DNA of 64,000 bases. Source: Prorocentrum cordatum. Lineage: Eukaryota > Sar > Dinophyceae > Prorocentrales > Prorocentraceae. The notes beneath the pieces are model-generated. The model was not told where the DNA came from. It worked only from the letters and a program-made list of their open reading frames with translations, and did no database searches. The stretch covers positions 62,001 through 126,000 of the forward strand of contig CAUYUJ010007224.1 in assembly GCA_963575745.1 (NCBI GenBank). The letters run 5' to 3'. Numbering within the stretch: the first letter of the stretch is position 1; each line of letters begins with the position of its first letter. Below, one piece after another: positions 1 to 9,030 of the stretch. The translations under genes were made by a program, and so were the position numbers.

Positions 1-540
1 GCTGGTGAATGCTCCATTCCACTCACAGCGATGGTATACGATCTACGGACGAGACGATGCGAAGTAACATTCGGTAGTGGCACAGTACTTGTTGGTCGAC
101 CTCCCCCCCTGGTCTTGGGGTCGACTGGGGCCCCCCCCGTGTCTGGAGGCCTTCGCGTTTGGTTGGGTCGCCTATCTCGTTCTCACCCCTCTCGGTCTCG
201 CCTCAGGGGGCCTTCGCACCTGGTCGCGTCGACCTCCCCTCTGAGCTTGGGGTCGGCTGGCCCCCCCCCCCCCCAAGGGCCTGTATCCGATCGAGGGTGT
301 CTGTTCTATCGACCATAGTATGTCCTGATCCCGCCTGGTCTGGCTTCGTCCCGAGCTTCATCTGGCACAAATGGCTCAAGGGCACCCTAATCGGGCTTCG
401 TAGCCCTTGAAACGTCCTGACTAAGACCCAGCAGTTGCCTCCTGACTTCTCGTCGTCGCCCCTTGTCGCCGCGGCCGCCAGCCATGAGACATCTGTTCAA
501 GAGTCTGGCGATCTTCCAGTTTGGGAAACCGCCCGCCCCC
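1..540. other. 5' flank of the LINE, no gene seen
   Basis: No convincing coding sequence. An imperfect direct repeat of about 43 bases lies at 95-139 and 228-270 (GTCGACCTCCCC, then CTTGGGGTCG, then a C run), with related GGCCTTCGC blocks at about 149 and 209. This is probably older repetitive DNA into which the LINE inserted. Confidence 0.5.
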
Positions 541-606
541 CCCCTCCTCCTCCTCCTCCTCCTCCTCCACCTCCACCTCCTCCTCTCCTCCTCCTCCTCC
601 TCCTCC
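541..606 (+). repeat. CCT/CTC triplet tract
   Basis: Pyrimidine-only CTC/CCT repeat with a few CAC interruptions. It abuts the spliced-leader remnant directly, so it is either the insertion site of the LINE or part of the target's own microsatellite. Confidence 0.9.
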
Positions 607-628
607 TCCGTAGCAATTTTGGCTCAAG
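607..628 (+). other. Genomic DinoSL (spliced leader) remnant
   Basis: Twenty-one of 22 positions match the dinoflagellate spliced leader exon (consensus from memory: D, CCGTAGCC, ATTTTGG, CTCAAG). The only mismatch is A at 615 where the leader has C. It is not an SL RNA gene: the base after the final AAG at 628 starts ATGCC rather than a GT donor, and the sequence runs on into the LINE leader. Dinoflagellates add this leader to mRNAs by trans-splicing, and reverse-transcribed mRNAs that re-enter the genome keep it as a relic. Confidence 0.88.
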
Positions 629-783
629 ATGCCAGGTTCCACAGGGGAACAAGTGGATGCCGCTAGTCCGCGGCTGGCAAGACCCTTTGCGGTCTGGCAG
701 AGTTTCCCCCTCATCCTGTCGCTCGCCTCCACGGGTAAACGGAGGTGTTTCCCGTTCCTGTGCTGTCGAGCGCCGCTGTCACC

Positions 784-2082
784 ATGGGGCTTCCCGATGC
801 TGCGTCGCTCGCCAAGGTCGCCCAGGAGCTCGATGAAATGCCCACCTTTCCTGAAGATGACCATGCTGATGACCGTCATGATCGGGGCTCGCCTGAGCAC
901 AAGTACCCGCGCACCGAGGACGGCAAGGGCGGCAACTCCAGTGGCAAGGGAGTCGCAGGCATGGCTGCCCGCGCGGCGGGGGCTGTCGGCTCCGCTCTTT
1001 TCGGCGGTCGTGGCGATTCTCAGTGCACTCCTGGCTCGTCTCCTGCTGGTGCCCATCGTGACCCTGCCCAGCCTACACTGCAGCAGCCTCAATATGATGA
1101 TGACTATATCAGGCACGTCGCAGCAAATGCAGTTGCTGAACAGTTTGGAGAACTACGATCTGAACTTGAATCTCTGGTTGGATCTACCGTCGGCGCAACG
1201 GTGCAATCGTCAAACAAATCTATTCTCGACACACTGGAATCTCTGCGCGTCCAGATCACGGCCCAGCCGAAAGAAGTCGACCAGCAGATTATGGCCACTG
1301 TTCGTCCACACATCGATTCCATTCACCGCGGCCTACAGTCCAAGATTGACTCCCTCGGCTCCCACGTCAACACGCTCTCTATTGATGTGGAGAAGCACAC
1401 CGCAGACATCGCCAACCTACGCAAGCAGATAGAGGAGCTCCGCGGCGAGCTCATGGTCGCCAAGCGCACCGAGAAGGCTCCCACGGCACCGCCCTCCTTC
1501 GATCGAGTGGAAGACCCCTCGGTTGTCGTCGCCATGGCCACGAAGATGGTTGGGATTGACTCTGTGCGTGCATCACTTACCCCCTTCTTGGCGGAGTTGG
1601 GCTTGGACGCTTCATCATACTCTATCAAGTCCACCGGTCCGATGCCAAGTAGAAGGTACCTCGTCTCATTCAACGGCAGTGTGGGGCTCGCTTCCAAGTG
1701 TGTCAACAAAGTCTTATCAAATCTCAGGCAGAACGATGAATGGCGTATCTTCGAGGCTGATGTGTCAGGCTCAACTCCCGCTCGTCTCCATCTCGGACCA
1801 GACAAAAATCCAAAGCAAATTAAAACGGAAATGGCGCTCAGGAAGCTACGCACGGCCATGGCTGGCAAATATGACGGTCGCTGGGTCGTGGACAGGGAAC
1901 GTGGTGTCCTCCGCTGCGGATGGACGCACATCCTCAAGCTCTCCGCCCAGCCTGACGACCAGCCCTTCGACATCTTCTACAACGACGAGGGCCTCAATGA
2001 AGTCGGCATCGCCAAACACGAGGTCCGTGAGCTGGTTCAGTCCACCATCGCACCACCACCGCCGCCGCAGTGGTGCCTTTAA
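784..2082 (+). CDS. LINE ORF1 protein (coiled coil plus RRM-like)
   Basis: A 432-residue protein starting at ATG 784, chosen because it sits in a strong Kozak context (ACCATGG) and is the first in-frame ATG. The N-terminal 60 residues are acidic and charged. Residues about 105-225 show heptad-like Leu/Ile/Val spacing typical of a coiled coil. Residues about 245-330 look like an RRM-type fold, followed by a basic segment with GPDKNPKQIKTEMALRKL, which resembles the C-terminal part of L1-like ORF1 proteins. The expected role is binding and chaperoning the element's RNA in a ribonucleoprotein. The stop TAA (2080-2082) lies four bases before the next ATG. Family assignment is by architecture only. 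Confidence 0.75.
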   Translation: MGLPDAASLAKVAQELDEMPTFPEDDHADDRHDRGSPEHKYPRTEDGKGGNSSGKGVAGMAARAAGAVGSALFGGRGDSQCTPGSSPAGAHRDPAQPTLQQPQYDDDYIRHVAANAVAEQFGELRSELESLVGSTVGATVQSSNKSILDTLESLRVQITAQPKEVDQQIMATVRPHIDSIHRGLQSKIDSLGSHVNTLSIDVEKHTADIANLRKQIEELRGELMVAKRTEKAPTAPPSFDRVEDPSVVVAMATKMVGIDSVRASLTPFLAELGLDASSYSIKSTGPMPSRRYLVSFNGSVGLASKCVNKVLSNLRQNDEWRIFEADVSGSTPARLHLGPDKNPKQIKTEMALRKLRTAMAGKYDGRWVVDRERGVLRCGWTHILKLSAQPDDQPFDIFYNDEGLNEVGIAKHEVRELVQSTIAPPPPPQWCL

Positions 2083-2086
2083 CGAG

Positions 2087-3121
2087 ATGATGCAGATGTT
2101 CAACCTTCCTCAAGCCAGAGATGGAGGCTCCGCTCTGAGATGTGCTACCTGGAACGCGAGGGCGCTCCTGCAGTACCAAGGGGCGAAGGCTATCCCCAAG
2201 TTACGATATTTACAGCAGATCCACTTGCAGTCCACGTTGCTGGCGATGCAGGAAGTTCATGCCGATCGTGTTCAACTGGAGCAGTTCGTGCTCCAGGCCC
2301 ATGCCCATGCTGTAGTCCACGCCTCATTTTGTGCAGTCGATCAAGGGGGATCGGGTGCTGGAGGTGTCGCTACCATTCTTCCTCGACTCGCTCTTGACGG
2401 AGCATCGTCTAGCTGTGCCACGCCGCTCATCCCAGGAAGGGTCCTGCAAGTTGATGTGCATAGACGTGGCTTTCAGTTGACGCATTTCAATCTTCACAAC
2501 CACGGCCTCACAAGCACCCAGGTGGACATGGTCTGTGAGCAGATCGACAGGTATCGGGTCGCGGCGGCGTCTGACCCTACCCACCACCTGGTCATTGTGC
2601 AAGGCGACCTGAATTTTGGCCCCGACGAAGCCCTGGTGCTCCATCGCCCGCTACCCTCGCGTGCTTCTGATCCTCGGAATCATCGTGCCCAAGCTGCCCG
2701 TTGGCTACGCTCTCTGGGGGCGCTCCTTGAAGTCTCATCGTCGGCGGCTATTCACTATACGAAGCACACCAACTCTGTCAGTTGCATCGACAGGTTCTTT
2801 TGTTCGCTCCCAGGATGGATGCTATGCCAAGTTCATGCTGAATCCACCACGGTTCGTGAGCCAGAGGCGTTGTCCCGTGCTCAAATATCTGATCATGCTG
2901 CGCTGGTGACAACGTTGCGCCAGCGACATCACAGGCCCCGGGGAGAACAAGCTATTCCGAGACACATCTTCCATGACCCGCTCTTCAAGAAGCGTATCAA
3001 GGGGATGGTTGCTGACGGCCAGAACGCTATTGCTGCACATGCTGGCTCTATTTACCAGGAGCATTTGAAGAGATGCTCAAAGAGGCTGCGCGGGAGGTGC
3101 GCGACATGCTCTTCACGCTGA
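2087..3121 (+). CDS. LINE AP-like endonuclease (N-terminal part of ORF2)
   Basis: A 344-residue frame from ATG 2087 (three further in-frame Met codons follow within nine bases). It carries the exonuclease-endonuclease-phosphatase motifs in order: TWNAR (N23), QEVH (E56), GDLNFGP (D174, N176), IDRFF (D235) and ISDHAA (D269, H270). Such enzymes nick target DNA to prime reverse transcription. The frame ends at TGA 3119-3121 just where the reverse transcriptase frame opens, so it is the front half of a normal ORF2 split by a single-base change. No canonical slippery heptamer was found in the overlap, so an indel is more likely than programmed shifting. Confidence 0.85.
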   Translation: MMQMFNLPQARDGGSALRCATWNARALLQYQGAKAIPKLRYLQQIHLQSTLLAMQEVHADRVQLEQFVLQAHAHAVVHASFCAVDQGGSGAGGVATILPRLALDGASSSCATPLIPGRVLQVDVHRRGFQLTHFNLHNHGLTSTQVDMVCEQIDRYRVAAASDPTHHLVIVQGDLNFGPDEALVLHRPLPSRASDPRNHRAQAARWLRSLGALLEVSSSAAIHYTKHTNSVSCIDRFFCSLPGWMLCQVHAESTTVREPEALSRAQISDHAALVTTLRQRHHRPRGEQAIPRHIFHDPLFKKRIKGMVADGQNAIAAHAGSIYQEHLKRCSKRLRGRCATCSSR

Positions 3122-6100
3122 AGGCGGAGAGTGATGAGACGGCGATCATCGTGGCCCGCAGCTGCGCTCGAGCTGTCTGGCGACAGGACGTTCCACTGGC
3201 TCGGCGACTTATTTCGACATCGCAGTGGGCATCAGACGCACTGCAAATTGAAGGCTCACAAGTTCGTCTTCGACATGCTGAATCATTTCATTCGTGGTCA
3301 GACGGGGTCCACATGCGGCTTCTGGAAAAAGAATTGCAAGCCAATGCCGATCACGCCGCTGGTCTCTCTGCCTCTCACCGTCCCCTCTCCACCCGCCGTC
3401 GTCAGCAGCTATTGGAACGAAAGGCGGCCACCTGGGCCCCTTTCTCTCGCCGACTCATCTTGCAGACGGTTCGGTCCGGGCCCGTCCTATCACACTCGCC
3501 TGAAGATCGGTTTCAAGCTTTGAGTACCTACTGGCGTCCTGTATTCTCCCGAGGCTCTGTCCCAGGCCCCCGAATAGACGCCTACCTCCAGGATCACCTG
3601 AAAGCCCCCATCCAATGCGAAGTCCCACCTCCCACTAAAGCTGCTATCCGTCGAGCTGTGCGAGGTGCACGGCACTCTGCCCCAGGTGTGGACGGCATCC
3701 CCTATGCCGCCTGGAATGCCTCTGATTGCTGCGTCGACGTCTTGTGCAACACCCTCGACTGGGTGCTCGGCGGGGGGACCCTCTTCGATGCCGCGAGTGT
3801 CACGTTGCAGGCCTTCTTGCCCAAAGGTTCGGAGGAGGAGGACGAGGCCTCTGGAGGCTGTACGCGGTCAGCTGACAAAATTCGAGTGCTCGGGCTTCGA
3901 AACACCGACCTGAAAATCATGACATCTGTTGTCAATCGCTCGCTCCGTAAAGTGGTGGAGGAGGTGGTCCCCTGCTCGCAAAGGGGGTTTGTGGTCGGCC
4001 GTAACTTTGGATACAATGTGATCGAACTCGACGGCATAGGAAGACTTGCCGCAGCTCGCCCTCGCTCTGACCTGTGCGACCCCCTCCTGATCTCGTTTGA
4101 TTATGGCCAGGCGTTCCCCAGTCTCTCCCAAGAGTATTTGCTGATGTTGATGAATAAGCTCGGGCTCCCTGGTCCCCTCATGTGGTTCCTCTCGTGGCTG
4201 TACCTCGCTATTCAAGGAGTCGTGGCCCATGCTGGCCAGCTTATCCCTATATACTGGCTGCGGTCTGGGATTATTCAAGGATGTGGGCTCTCAGGGAGCC
4301 TCTACGCCCTCGGCACGGCCCCCTTTCTCTGTGCGCTGGAGGATACCCTGGAGTCTCCTGGGTATGGTATTGCTCGAGCGTGTGCTGATGATATAGGGGC
4401 GGTGGTATATGAAGCAAGGCACCTTCAGGTGCTGTATGATGTGATGGTGGTCACGGAGTGTCTCACAGGGCTGAAGCTTAAGCCCATGAAGTGCAAAATC
4501 ATCCCGCTCAAGGGGGAGTTCACCGAGTCCCTCCAGCTCCACACTATGTCTCTCGTGGAGTGCCTCGTCCCCGCCTGGCACGCCTTCGAAGTGGCCCCCC
4601 ACGTCCTCTACCTGGGCCTCCTGCTGGGCCCCGCCGTCACGGTTGACATGCAGTGGCTCGCACCGCTGCAGAAGCTCAAATTACGGGCCCGTCTGCTTGG
4701 GTCTGGGGCTGCCCCTGCTAGTATCAACGGTGTTCTGTACTCGTCCAGGGTGTTCTCAGTGGTCTCATATGTGGCCCAATTTGTTCCGCTCCCTCAACGA
4801 CACGCTGCTCTGGAACTGGGGATTCTCGCGCAGGTCTTCAGAGCCCCTCTCGGTATGCTCACGTCGGCTGGCTGGGCCCAAATTGGCGAATGGGGAGGCC
4901 CTCATGTCCCTCTGCTGCTTCATTCGTGCGCTGCTGCCTATGCTCGAGCTGCATTAGTCACGTTCTCTAATCACACTACCATTCTTGATCGCTTCCGACA
5001 ACTGGAGTCTGAATGGAGATATTCGCTCATGGAGGGCCGATATGATGATGCGCCACTGGCGGCGATTCGAACGCGTGGAGATGCACTTGACCACGTTGGC
5101 ACGCACTGGCAATCCCCGTCGTTCCTGCTGGGATATGCATCGGTTCTCCAATCGGGCAGAGAGGCGGCTTACCCTCCCGAGATCAATAACACGTGCGTGG
5201 AGGCCATCGCCCAGGAGCTCCAGGTCACCGACAGGAAGCCCAAGCCTCAACGTGCAGCCACGCGTGCTCTTCGGGAGATGCTGGTGACGCCCTTCCCACT
5301 TGCTACGTTGGTGCAGCAACGCCTTCTGAAATATGTACATGAATGGGAGCCGTTTCTTGATCGAGTGGCCTGGACAGAGATTGGTGGTCTTCTCTCGCTG
5401 GTTCCCATGAGCTGGGCCATGCCAGTTATAAAAACTTACTGTTCTGGATGGCTTACCTCTTCGCGCATAAAGTATGCTGGAGGCCCCCGCTCATGTATCT
5501 TTGGTTGCCATGCGCATGCCGATCGACAGTACCATTACATGCGATGCCGCCCGCTGTGGACAGCGGTGTACCAAGCGCTGGGATATGAGATGCATCCGCT
5601 CCTTCCTGACCGCCTGGGGCTCCGGCTCCCTGGCCTCAAGCATGTTGAAACCTTGGCAGTTGCCTTCAACATCTACCACAACATGCGCTTTCGTTTGTAC
5701 GTCACCGCCAATGACCTTCGCTCAAGTGCGAGAGCCGCAGTCAGAAACCTAAGGTTGGCCAAGCCTGATGCTCAATTGCAAAAGAAATGGCAGCCCCCTG
5801 AGGCACTGATCCTCCGCCGCCTTCCACAACCCACGACGACCTCTTCGACCTCATCTAGCGACGTCGAGGACGAAGGGCTGCATCCCGATCAACCTGGAGA
5901 TCCCTATGACGGTGATGGAGTGGACGCTGGCAGTCATAGACATACCTCGGTGAGCCAGACCTCGGACAGCAAGCCCTGCGACGACACTGATGAAGAACGG
6001 AGCTCTGGACATGGCACGGGCAGGAATGATAGTCGATCACCGTGCCTCACCCCGCGGCTGGTCCCCACGGTCCACACCGATGACGGCAGTATCTCCTCTC

Positions 6101-7161
6101 CTTCCACACCTGGTACACCAGCGACCCTAATTGCGACGCCCTCCAGAGTCGCACACGGCGACGACCTCGACGGCCTCGAACCCTCATCACCGAGGCGATG
6201 GAGTGCTGATAATGTCAGAACGCCAAGTCCTGGCAATGGGTGCTCCTCGAGCCCAGGTGTCCAGGCATCAAGAGTAAATTGCGAGGAATTGCTGCAGCTG
6301 TCTCCTGGAGTTGCGACTGGGGAGGTTAGAACGCGAAGTCCTGGCGACGGGTGCTCCTCGAGCCCGTCGTGTCAGGCATCTAGAGTGAATTGCGAGGAGT
6401 GGTCTCACTGGTCGACGGCAATCAGAACGCAAAGTCCTGCGCAGGGGTGCTCCTCGAACCTTATGCCGCAGGCTAGAGTAAATTGCGAGGGGATGGTCGC
6501 TGGCTCTGTGCCGTCACTGATCGTGCGACGCTCTCGGCAGGGATGTGTCCTGGCGACCACTCCTGGACGCGCCGCTGCTCCCTCGACGCCCTGTGCTCCA
6601 ATTGCCTCATGTTCTTCGATGACATTTTCAGGGACTTCCTCGCGCTCCCCTTGTACCCTGATGGCCAGCCCGTCGACTCAGAGTCGATCTCCTCCCTCCC
6701 CATGGTCCGCATCGTGGACCCCGTCCCGCCCTGAGCTCTCGCCTTTCATGCCTTCCCGTCGATGCATCTTTTCGACTGCCCCTCTGTCTTCTTTCGCCCC
6801 GCACGCCCCGCTCTGTCCTCCCACGCCCGGCGCCACGCTTGCCCTCCCGCCCGATCTGCCTCCCTCGTCTCTTGAGCCCTCCCTGCTGCTGCCCTCTGCC
6901 GTCCACCCTCGCTCCCCTCCCTCGAAGATCGCTTTGCCGCTGGCGCTTCCCCCGTTCCCCACCTCGTCCGTCGCTCCTTTGAGCTCTGCTCTTGCTGCTG
7001 CGTGCTCCTCCCCTGCTTCTCCCCTCGCGTCGCATCATCAGCATCGGACTTCTGCCACGTCTGTTCTTTATTCTTGTGCGGCCTCCCTGCCGCACACGTG
7101 CTCGCCGACGACCGCGACCCGTGCGGCTTCGTCTCCAGGCGCCGCCGCGCCTTCCTCTTAG
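3073..7161 (+). CDS. LINE reverse transcriptase (C-terminal part of ORF2)
   Basis: A 1362-codon frame, open upstream to 3016. Reverse transcriptase palm motifs are clear: FDYGQAFPS (D343), GIIQGCGLSGSL (Q402) and CADD (D439, D440). A Cys/His cluster C808-x3-C812-x8-H821-x3-C825 follows the thumb region, in the place where LINE ORF2 proteins carry a zinc knuckle. The last roughly 450 residues are Ser/Pro-rich, with three related 22-24 residue blocks (6219-6490), and are unlike any catalytic domain. The true C-terminus may be earlier than TAG 7159-7161 in functional relatives. The enzyme would copy the element RNA at the nicked target. Confidence 0.9.
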   Translation: MLKEAAREVRDMLFTLKAESDETAIIVARSCARAVWRQDVPLARRLISTSQWASDALQIEGSQVRLRHAESFHSWSDGVHMRLLEKELQANADHAAGLSASHRPLSTRRRQQLLERKAATWAPFSRRLILQTVRSGPVLSHSPEDRFQALSTYWRPVFSRGSVPGPRIDAYLQDHLKAPIQCEVPPPTKAAIRRAVRGARHSAPGVDGIPYAAWNASDCCVDVLCNTLDWVLGGGTLFDAASVTLQAFLPKGSEEEDEASGGCTRSADKIRVLGLRNTDLKIMTSVVNRSLRKVVEEVVPCSQRGFVVGRNFGYNVIELDGIGRLAAARPRSDLCDPLLISFDYGQAFPSLSQEYLLMLMNKLGLPGPLMWFLSWLYLAIQGVVAHAGQLIPIYWLRSGIIQGCGLSGSLYALGTAPFLCALEDTLESPGYGIARACADDIGAVVYEARHLQVLYDVMVVTECLTGLKLKPMKCKIIPLKGEFTESLQLHTMSLVECLVPAWHAFEVAPHVLYLGLLLGPAVTVDMQWLAPLQKLKLRARLLGSGAAPASINGVLYSSRVFSVVSYVAQFVPLPQRHAALELGILAQVFRAPLGMLTSAGWAQIGEWGGPHVPLLLHSCAAAYARAALVTFSNHTTILDRFRQLESEWRYSLMEGRYDDAPLAAIRTRGDALDHVGTHWQSPSFLLGYASVLQSGREAAYPPEINNTCVEAIAQELQVTDRKPKPQRAATRALREMLVTPFPLATLVQQRLLKYVHEWEPFLDRVAWTEIGGLLSLVPMSWAMPVIKTYCSGWLTSSRIKYAGGPRSCIFGCHAHADRQYHYMRCRPLWTAVYQALGYEMHPLLPDRLGLRLPGLKHVETLAVAFNIYHNMRFRLYVTANDLRSSARAAVRNLRLAKPDAQLQKKWQPPEALILRRLPQPTTTSSTSSSDVEDEGLHPDQPGDPYDGDGVDAGSHRHTSVSQTSDSKPCDDTDEERSSGHGTGRNDSRSPCLTPRLVPTVHTDDGSISSPSTPGTPATLIATPSRVAHGDDLDGLEPSSPRRWSADNVRTPSPGNGCSSSPGVQASRVNCEELLQLSPGVATGEVRTRSPGDGCSSSPSCQASRVNCEEWSHWSTAIRTQSPAQGCSSNLMPQARVNCEGMVAGSVPSLIVRRSRQGCVLATTPGRAAAPSTPCAPIASCSSMTFSGTSSRSPCTLMASPSTQSRSPPSPWSASWTPSRPELSPFMPSRRCIFSTAPLSSFAPHAPLCPPTPGATLALPPDLPPSSLEPSLLLPSAVHPRSPPSKIALPLALPPFPTSSVAPLSSALAAACSSPASPLASHHQHRTSATSVLYSCAASLPHTCSPTTATRAASSPGAAAPSS
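6219..6490 (+). repeat. Three in-frame repeats in the reverse transcriptase tail
   Basis: Units at about 6219-6287, 6327-6397 and 6425-6490 encode RTPSPGNGCSSS...SRVNCEE, RTRSPGDGCSSS...SRVNCEE and RTQSPAQGCSSN...ARVNCEG. Spacing is about 108 and 98 bases and the reading frame is kept, so the expansion happened in coding context. Confidence 0.8.
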
Positions 7162-7188
7162 GGTGGAGCTGAACCCCCCTGTACGCTG

Positions 7189-7388
7189 TCCTCCTCCTCC
7201 TCCTCCTCCTCCTCCTCCTCCTCTTCCTTTTCCTCCTCCTCCTTTTTCTCCTCCTCCTCCTCCTCTTCCTTTTCCTCCTCCTCCTTCTCAACCTCCTCCT
7301 CCTCCTCCTCCTCCTCCTCCTCCTCCTCCTCCTCCTCCTCCTCCTCCTCCTCCTCCTCCTCCTCCTCCTCCTCCTCTTCCTCTCCCTC
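7189..7388 (+). repeat. CTC/CCT triplet array after the LINE
   Basis: Two hundred bases of nearly pure CTC with scattered TTC. It starts 27 bases after the reverse transcriptase stop codon and may be the 3' tail of the element or a later expansion from it. Confidence 0.9.
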
Positions 7389-7537
7389 CGATAATCTGAC
7401 TTGGTCGGCTGCGCAGTTCCGGATAGGGGACGCAGTAGTGGTGCTCGCGGCCAAAAATGCACGCGGGGCTTCCCAGTGTGACCAGGTTTGGTTGTCAGCC
7501 AGCTTCCCGAGACCTCCTCCCACATCTGCCATCCGAG
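7389..7537. other. Unique-looking spacer, nothing recognised
   Basis: Mixed sequence between the LINE tail and the first R8 copy. No motif or reading frame worth calling. Confidence 0.4.
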
Positions 7538-7665
7538 CGACGCAGAAAACGGGCTCGACAACGCGGACATTCGCGCGCAAGTTGCCCGCGCAAGGGCCCG
7601 CGTCAGTGCCCTTGTTTCCAGTGTAGCGTGCCGCGCTGGCGGCCCGCGCAAGCCACCGCGCGAGA
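7538..7665 (+). repeat. Dispersed repeat R8, copy 1
   Basis: Shares about 125 bases with 11824-11950, including GACATTCGCGC, the CCCGCGCAAG region and the block GCGTGCCGCGCTGGCGGCCC, in the same orientation. No coding function recognised. Confidence 0.7.
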
Positions 7666-8200
7666 TCCCCCCCCACCCCACCCATCATCGAGAATCACAT
7701 GCCCCGTAACCCTAATAACAGATTGATGACGAAGCCTCACGTGGGTCTCCGATGACGCATCAGGGATTATCGATCTAGGTGGTTTGGCTGGATGCATCTG
7801 CAGAGAAGACTCCCTATCCCCAAAGTTTAGGTCCGTCTCACTTAGATCCGCACCCTGAGGAATAGGGGCCCTTGTAATGCTAGTCACCGGAGAATCTGGG
7901 TCGATCGCCGAAACATGCAGAACGATCTCCGTCGTAGGCCGCCGTCGCCGCGGCTGCACCCTGTCGTCGCCGTCGCCTCCTGCGTGCCACGCGCCTCCTC
8001 CTGCACCCCTCCTGTTCCACCCACACCCTCTTGCCACTTCCGCCTGTCGACCTCTGGGCCCACACCCGCCGGATCATCTGGGCCGCTCGCCCATAAAGCG
8101 CAAGACGACCCCGCCGGCGGAGCCGCGGCGCTGCCCGGGTGGCGCGCGGGGGGGTGGGGCGGCTCTGCTCCGCCGGTGCCGCTTCCCCGCTCGACGCCTC
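7666..8200. other. Spacer, no gene seen
   Basis: GC-rich mixed sequence. Long open frames on both strands through 7.9-8.9 kb reflect composition, not coding constraint. Confidence 0.4.
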
Positions 8201-8415
8201 GCGGCAGCCCTCGGCGGCCCCCGACGGCCATCGGCGACCTTCGGCGGCCCGTGGCGGCGCTTCTGGCGGCCTTCGGCGGCCATCGGCGGCCTTCGGCGGC
8301 GCTTCCGGCGGCCTTCGGCGGCCATCGGCGGCCTTCGGCGGCCACTGGCGGCGTTCGGCGGCCCTCGGCGGCCTTCGGCGGCCATCGGCGGCCCTCGGCG
8401 GCCTTCGGCGGCCCG
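8201..8415. repeat. 10-bp GC minisatellite (CGGCGGCCWT)
   Basis: About twenty decamers alternating CCTTCGGCGG, CCATCGGCGG and GCCCTCGGCGG. Frames through it give repetitive Arg/Pro/Gly/Ala peptides on both strands and are not genes. Confidence 0.85.
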
Positions 8416-8599
8416 CCGCGCATCGCCGCGCCCGCCGCGCGTCGTCGCCTTGCGCGAGGACGAGCGCGGTCGCGCCCTGGGCGTGGCCCTCGTGCGCCTG
8501 CGGGCCCGCTTCGACGCACTCCAGGCCGCCCGCCCCCCGTCTGCGGGGGGCCCAGACCCTTCGAAGTGTTTTCGCCAGCGTAGCTCTGCTTCAACATAT

Positions 8600-8795
8600 G
8601 TTTGTCGTTATTTGCGCTATGTTCGCTCATCGCGACGGGAGGTTTGTCGCCATTTTCGGCCTCCAGGGGCCCTCTCATCGGGCCTCGGGACCGTCCAAAA
8701 TCCATTCAGGATGAAGAACCGGTCCCGGGGAACGGGTCGAGACCTCTGGGGGTCAACGTTGCGAACAAATTATGACGTCGGAGATCTGGGGAGAG
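8600..8795 (+). repeat. Dispersed repeat R1, copy a
   Basis: Contains the R1 landmarks CGGCCTCCAGGGGCCCTC, GGGCCTCGGGACCGTC, ATTCAGGATGAAGA, GGTCCC, GAGACCTCTGGGGGTC, GAACAAAT and GACGTCGGAGATCTGG. Other copies are near 9.8, 13.5, 48.0, 48.95, 52.2, 58.9 (reverse), 59.5 and 59.7 kb. Confidence 0.8.
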
Positions 8796-8817
8796 GGCAT
8801 GGACCCTCAGATCTGGG

Positions 8818-8955
8818 CGTTGCATTTTTTAGCACCAGGCGGTTTCGCGTGGTTTCGGGCCCTGGGACCCTCACAGATCGATGCGGCTCGAAAAATGTAG
8901 CGGAACGATGATGGTGTCCGGGGCTCCAGTGGCGATGTTGTGCGATGTTGCATCT
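8818..8955 (+). repeat. Dispersed repeat R2, copy a
   Basis: Aligns with 54993-55145: GCGTTGCATTT, then GTTTCGGGCCC, CCTCACAGATCGAT, CGGCTCGAAAAATG, a GATG..GTC..GGGGCT block, and a second GTTGCATTTTTT. Similarity is roughly three quarters. Non-coding. Confidence 0.75.
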
Positions 8956-9030
8956 TTTTTGCTACCTCTGCGGGGGGGAGGGGGGCGAGGATGAGGAGGA
9001 GGGATGGTCATACGGTCGGGGACTTTTGGA

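Larger units (their letters stand above)
607..7388 (+). mobile_element. LINE-type (non-LTR) retrotransposon, nearly complete
   Basis: Order of parts: DinoSL remnant (607-628), leader of about 155 bases, ORF1 (784-2082), AP endonuclease (2087-3121), reverse transcriptase (3073-7161), then a CTC triplet array (7189-7388) that may be the 3' tail. No LTRs are visible. Coding potential is intact except for one -1 shift where the endonuclease and reverse transcriptase frames overlap (3016-3121). The combination of coiled-coil ORF1, AP endonuclease and reverse transcriptase is L1-like in architecture. The exact 3' end is uncertain, and no clean target-site duplication was found. Confidence 0.85.

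Noticed and set aside
361-380. Spliced-leader-like ATGGCTCAAG
   Set aside because: Only about 12 of 21 positions match. The same holds for TTTTGGCTCA at 9048 and 51490 and for a minus-strand CTTGAGCCA near 49392.
3016-3121. Programmed -1 frameshift in the LINE
   Set aside because: No slippery heptamer with following structure could be found in the overlap; a single-base indel is simpler. It is kept open only through the paralogue test.
8074-8714. Several overlapping frames at 8-8.9 kb
   Set aside because: All are decamer-repeat translations.
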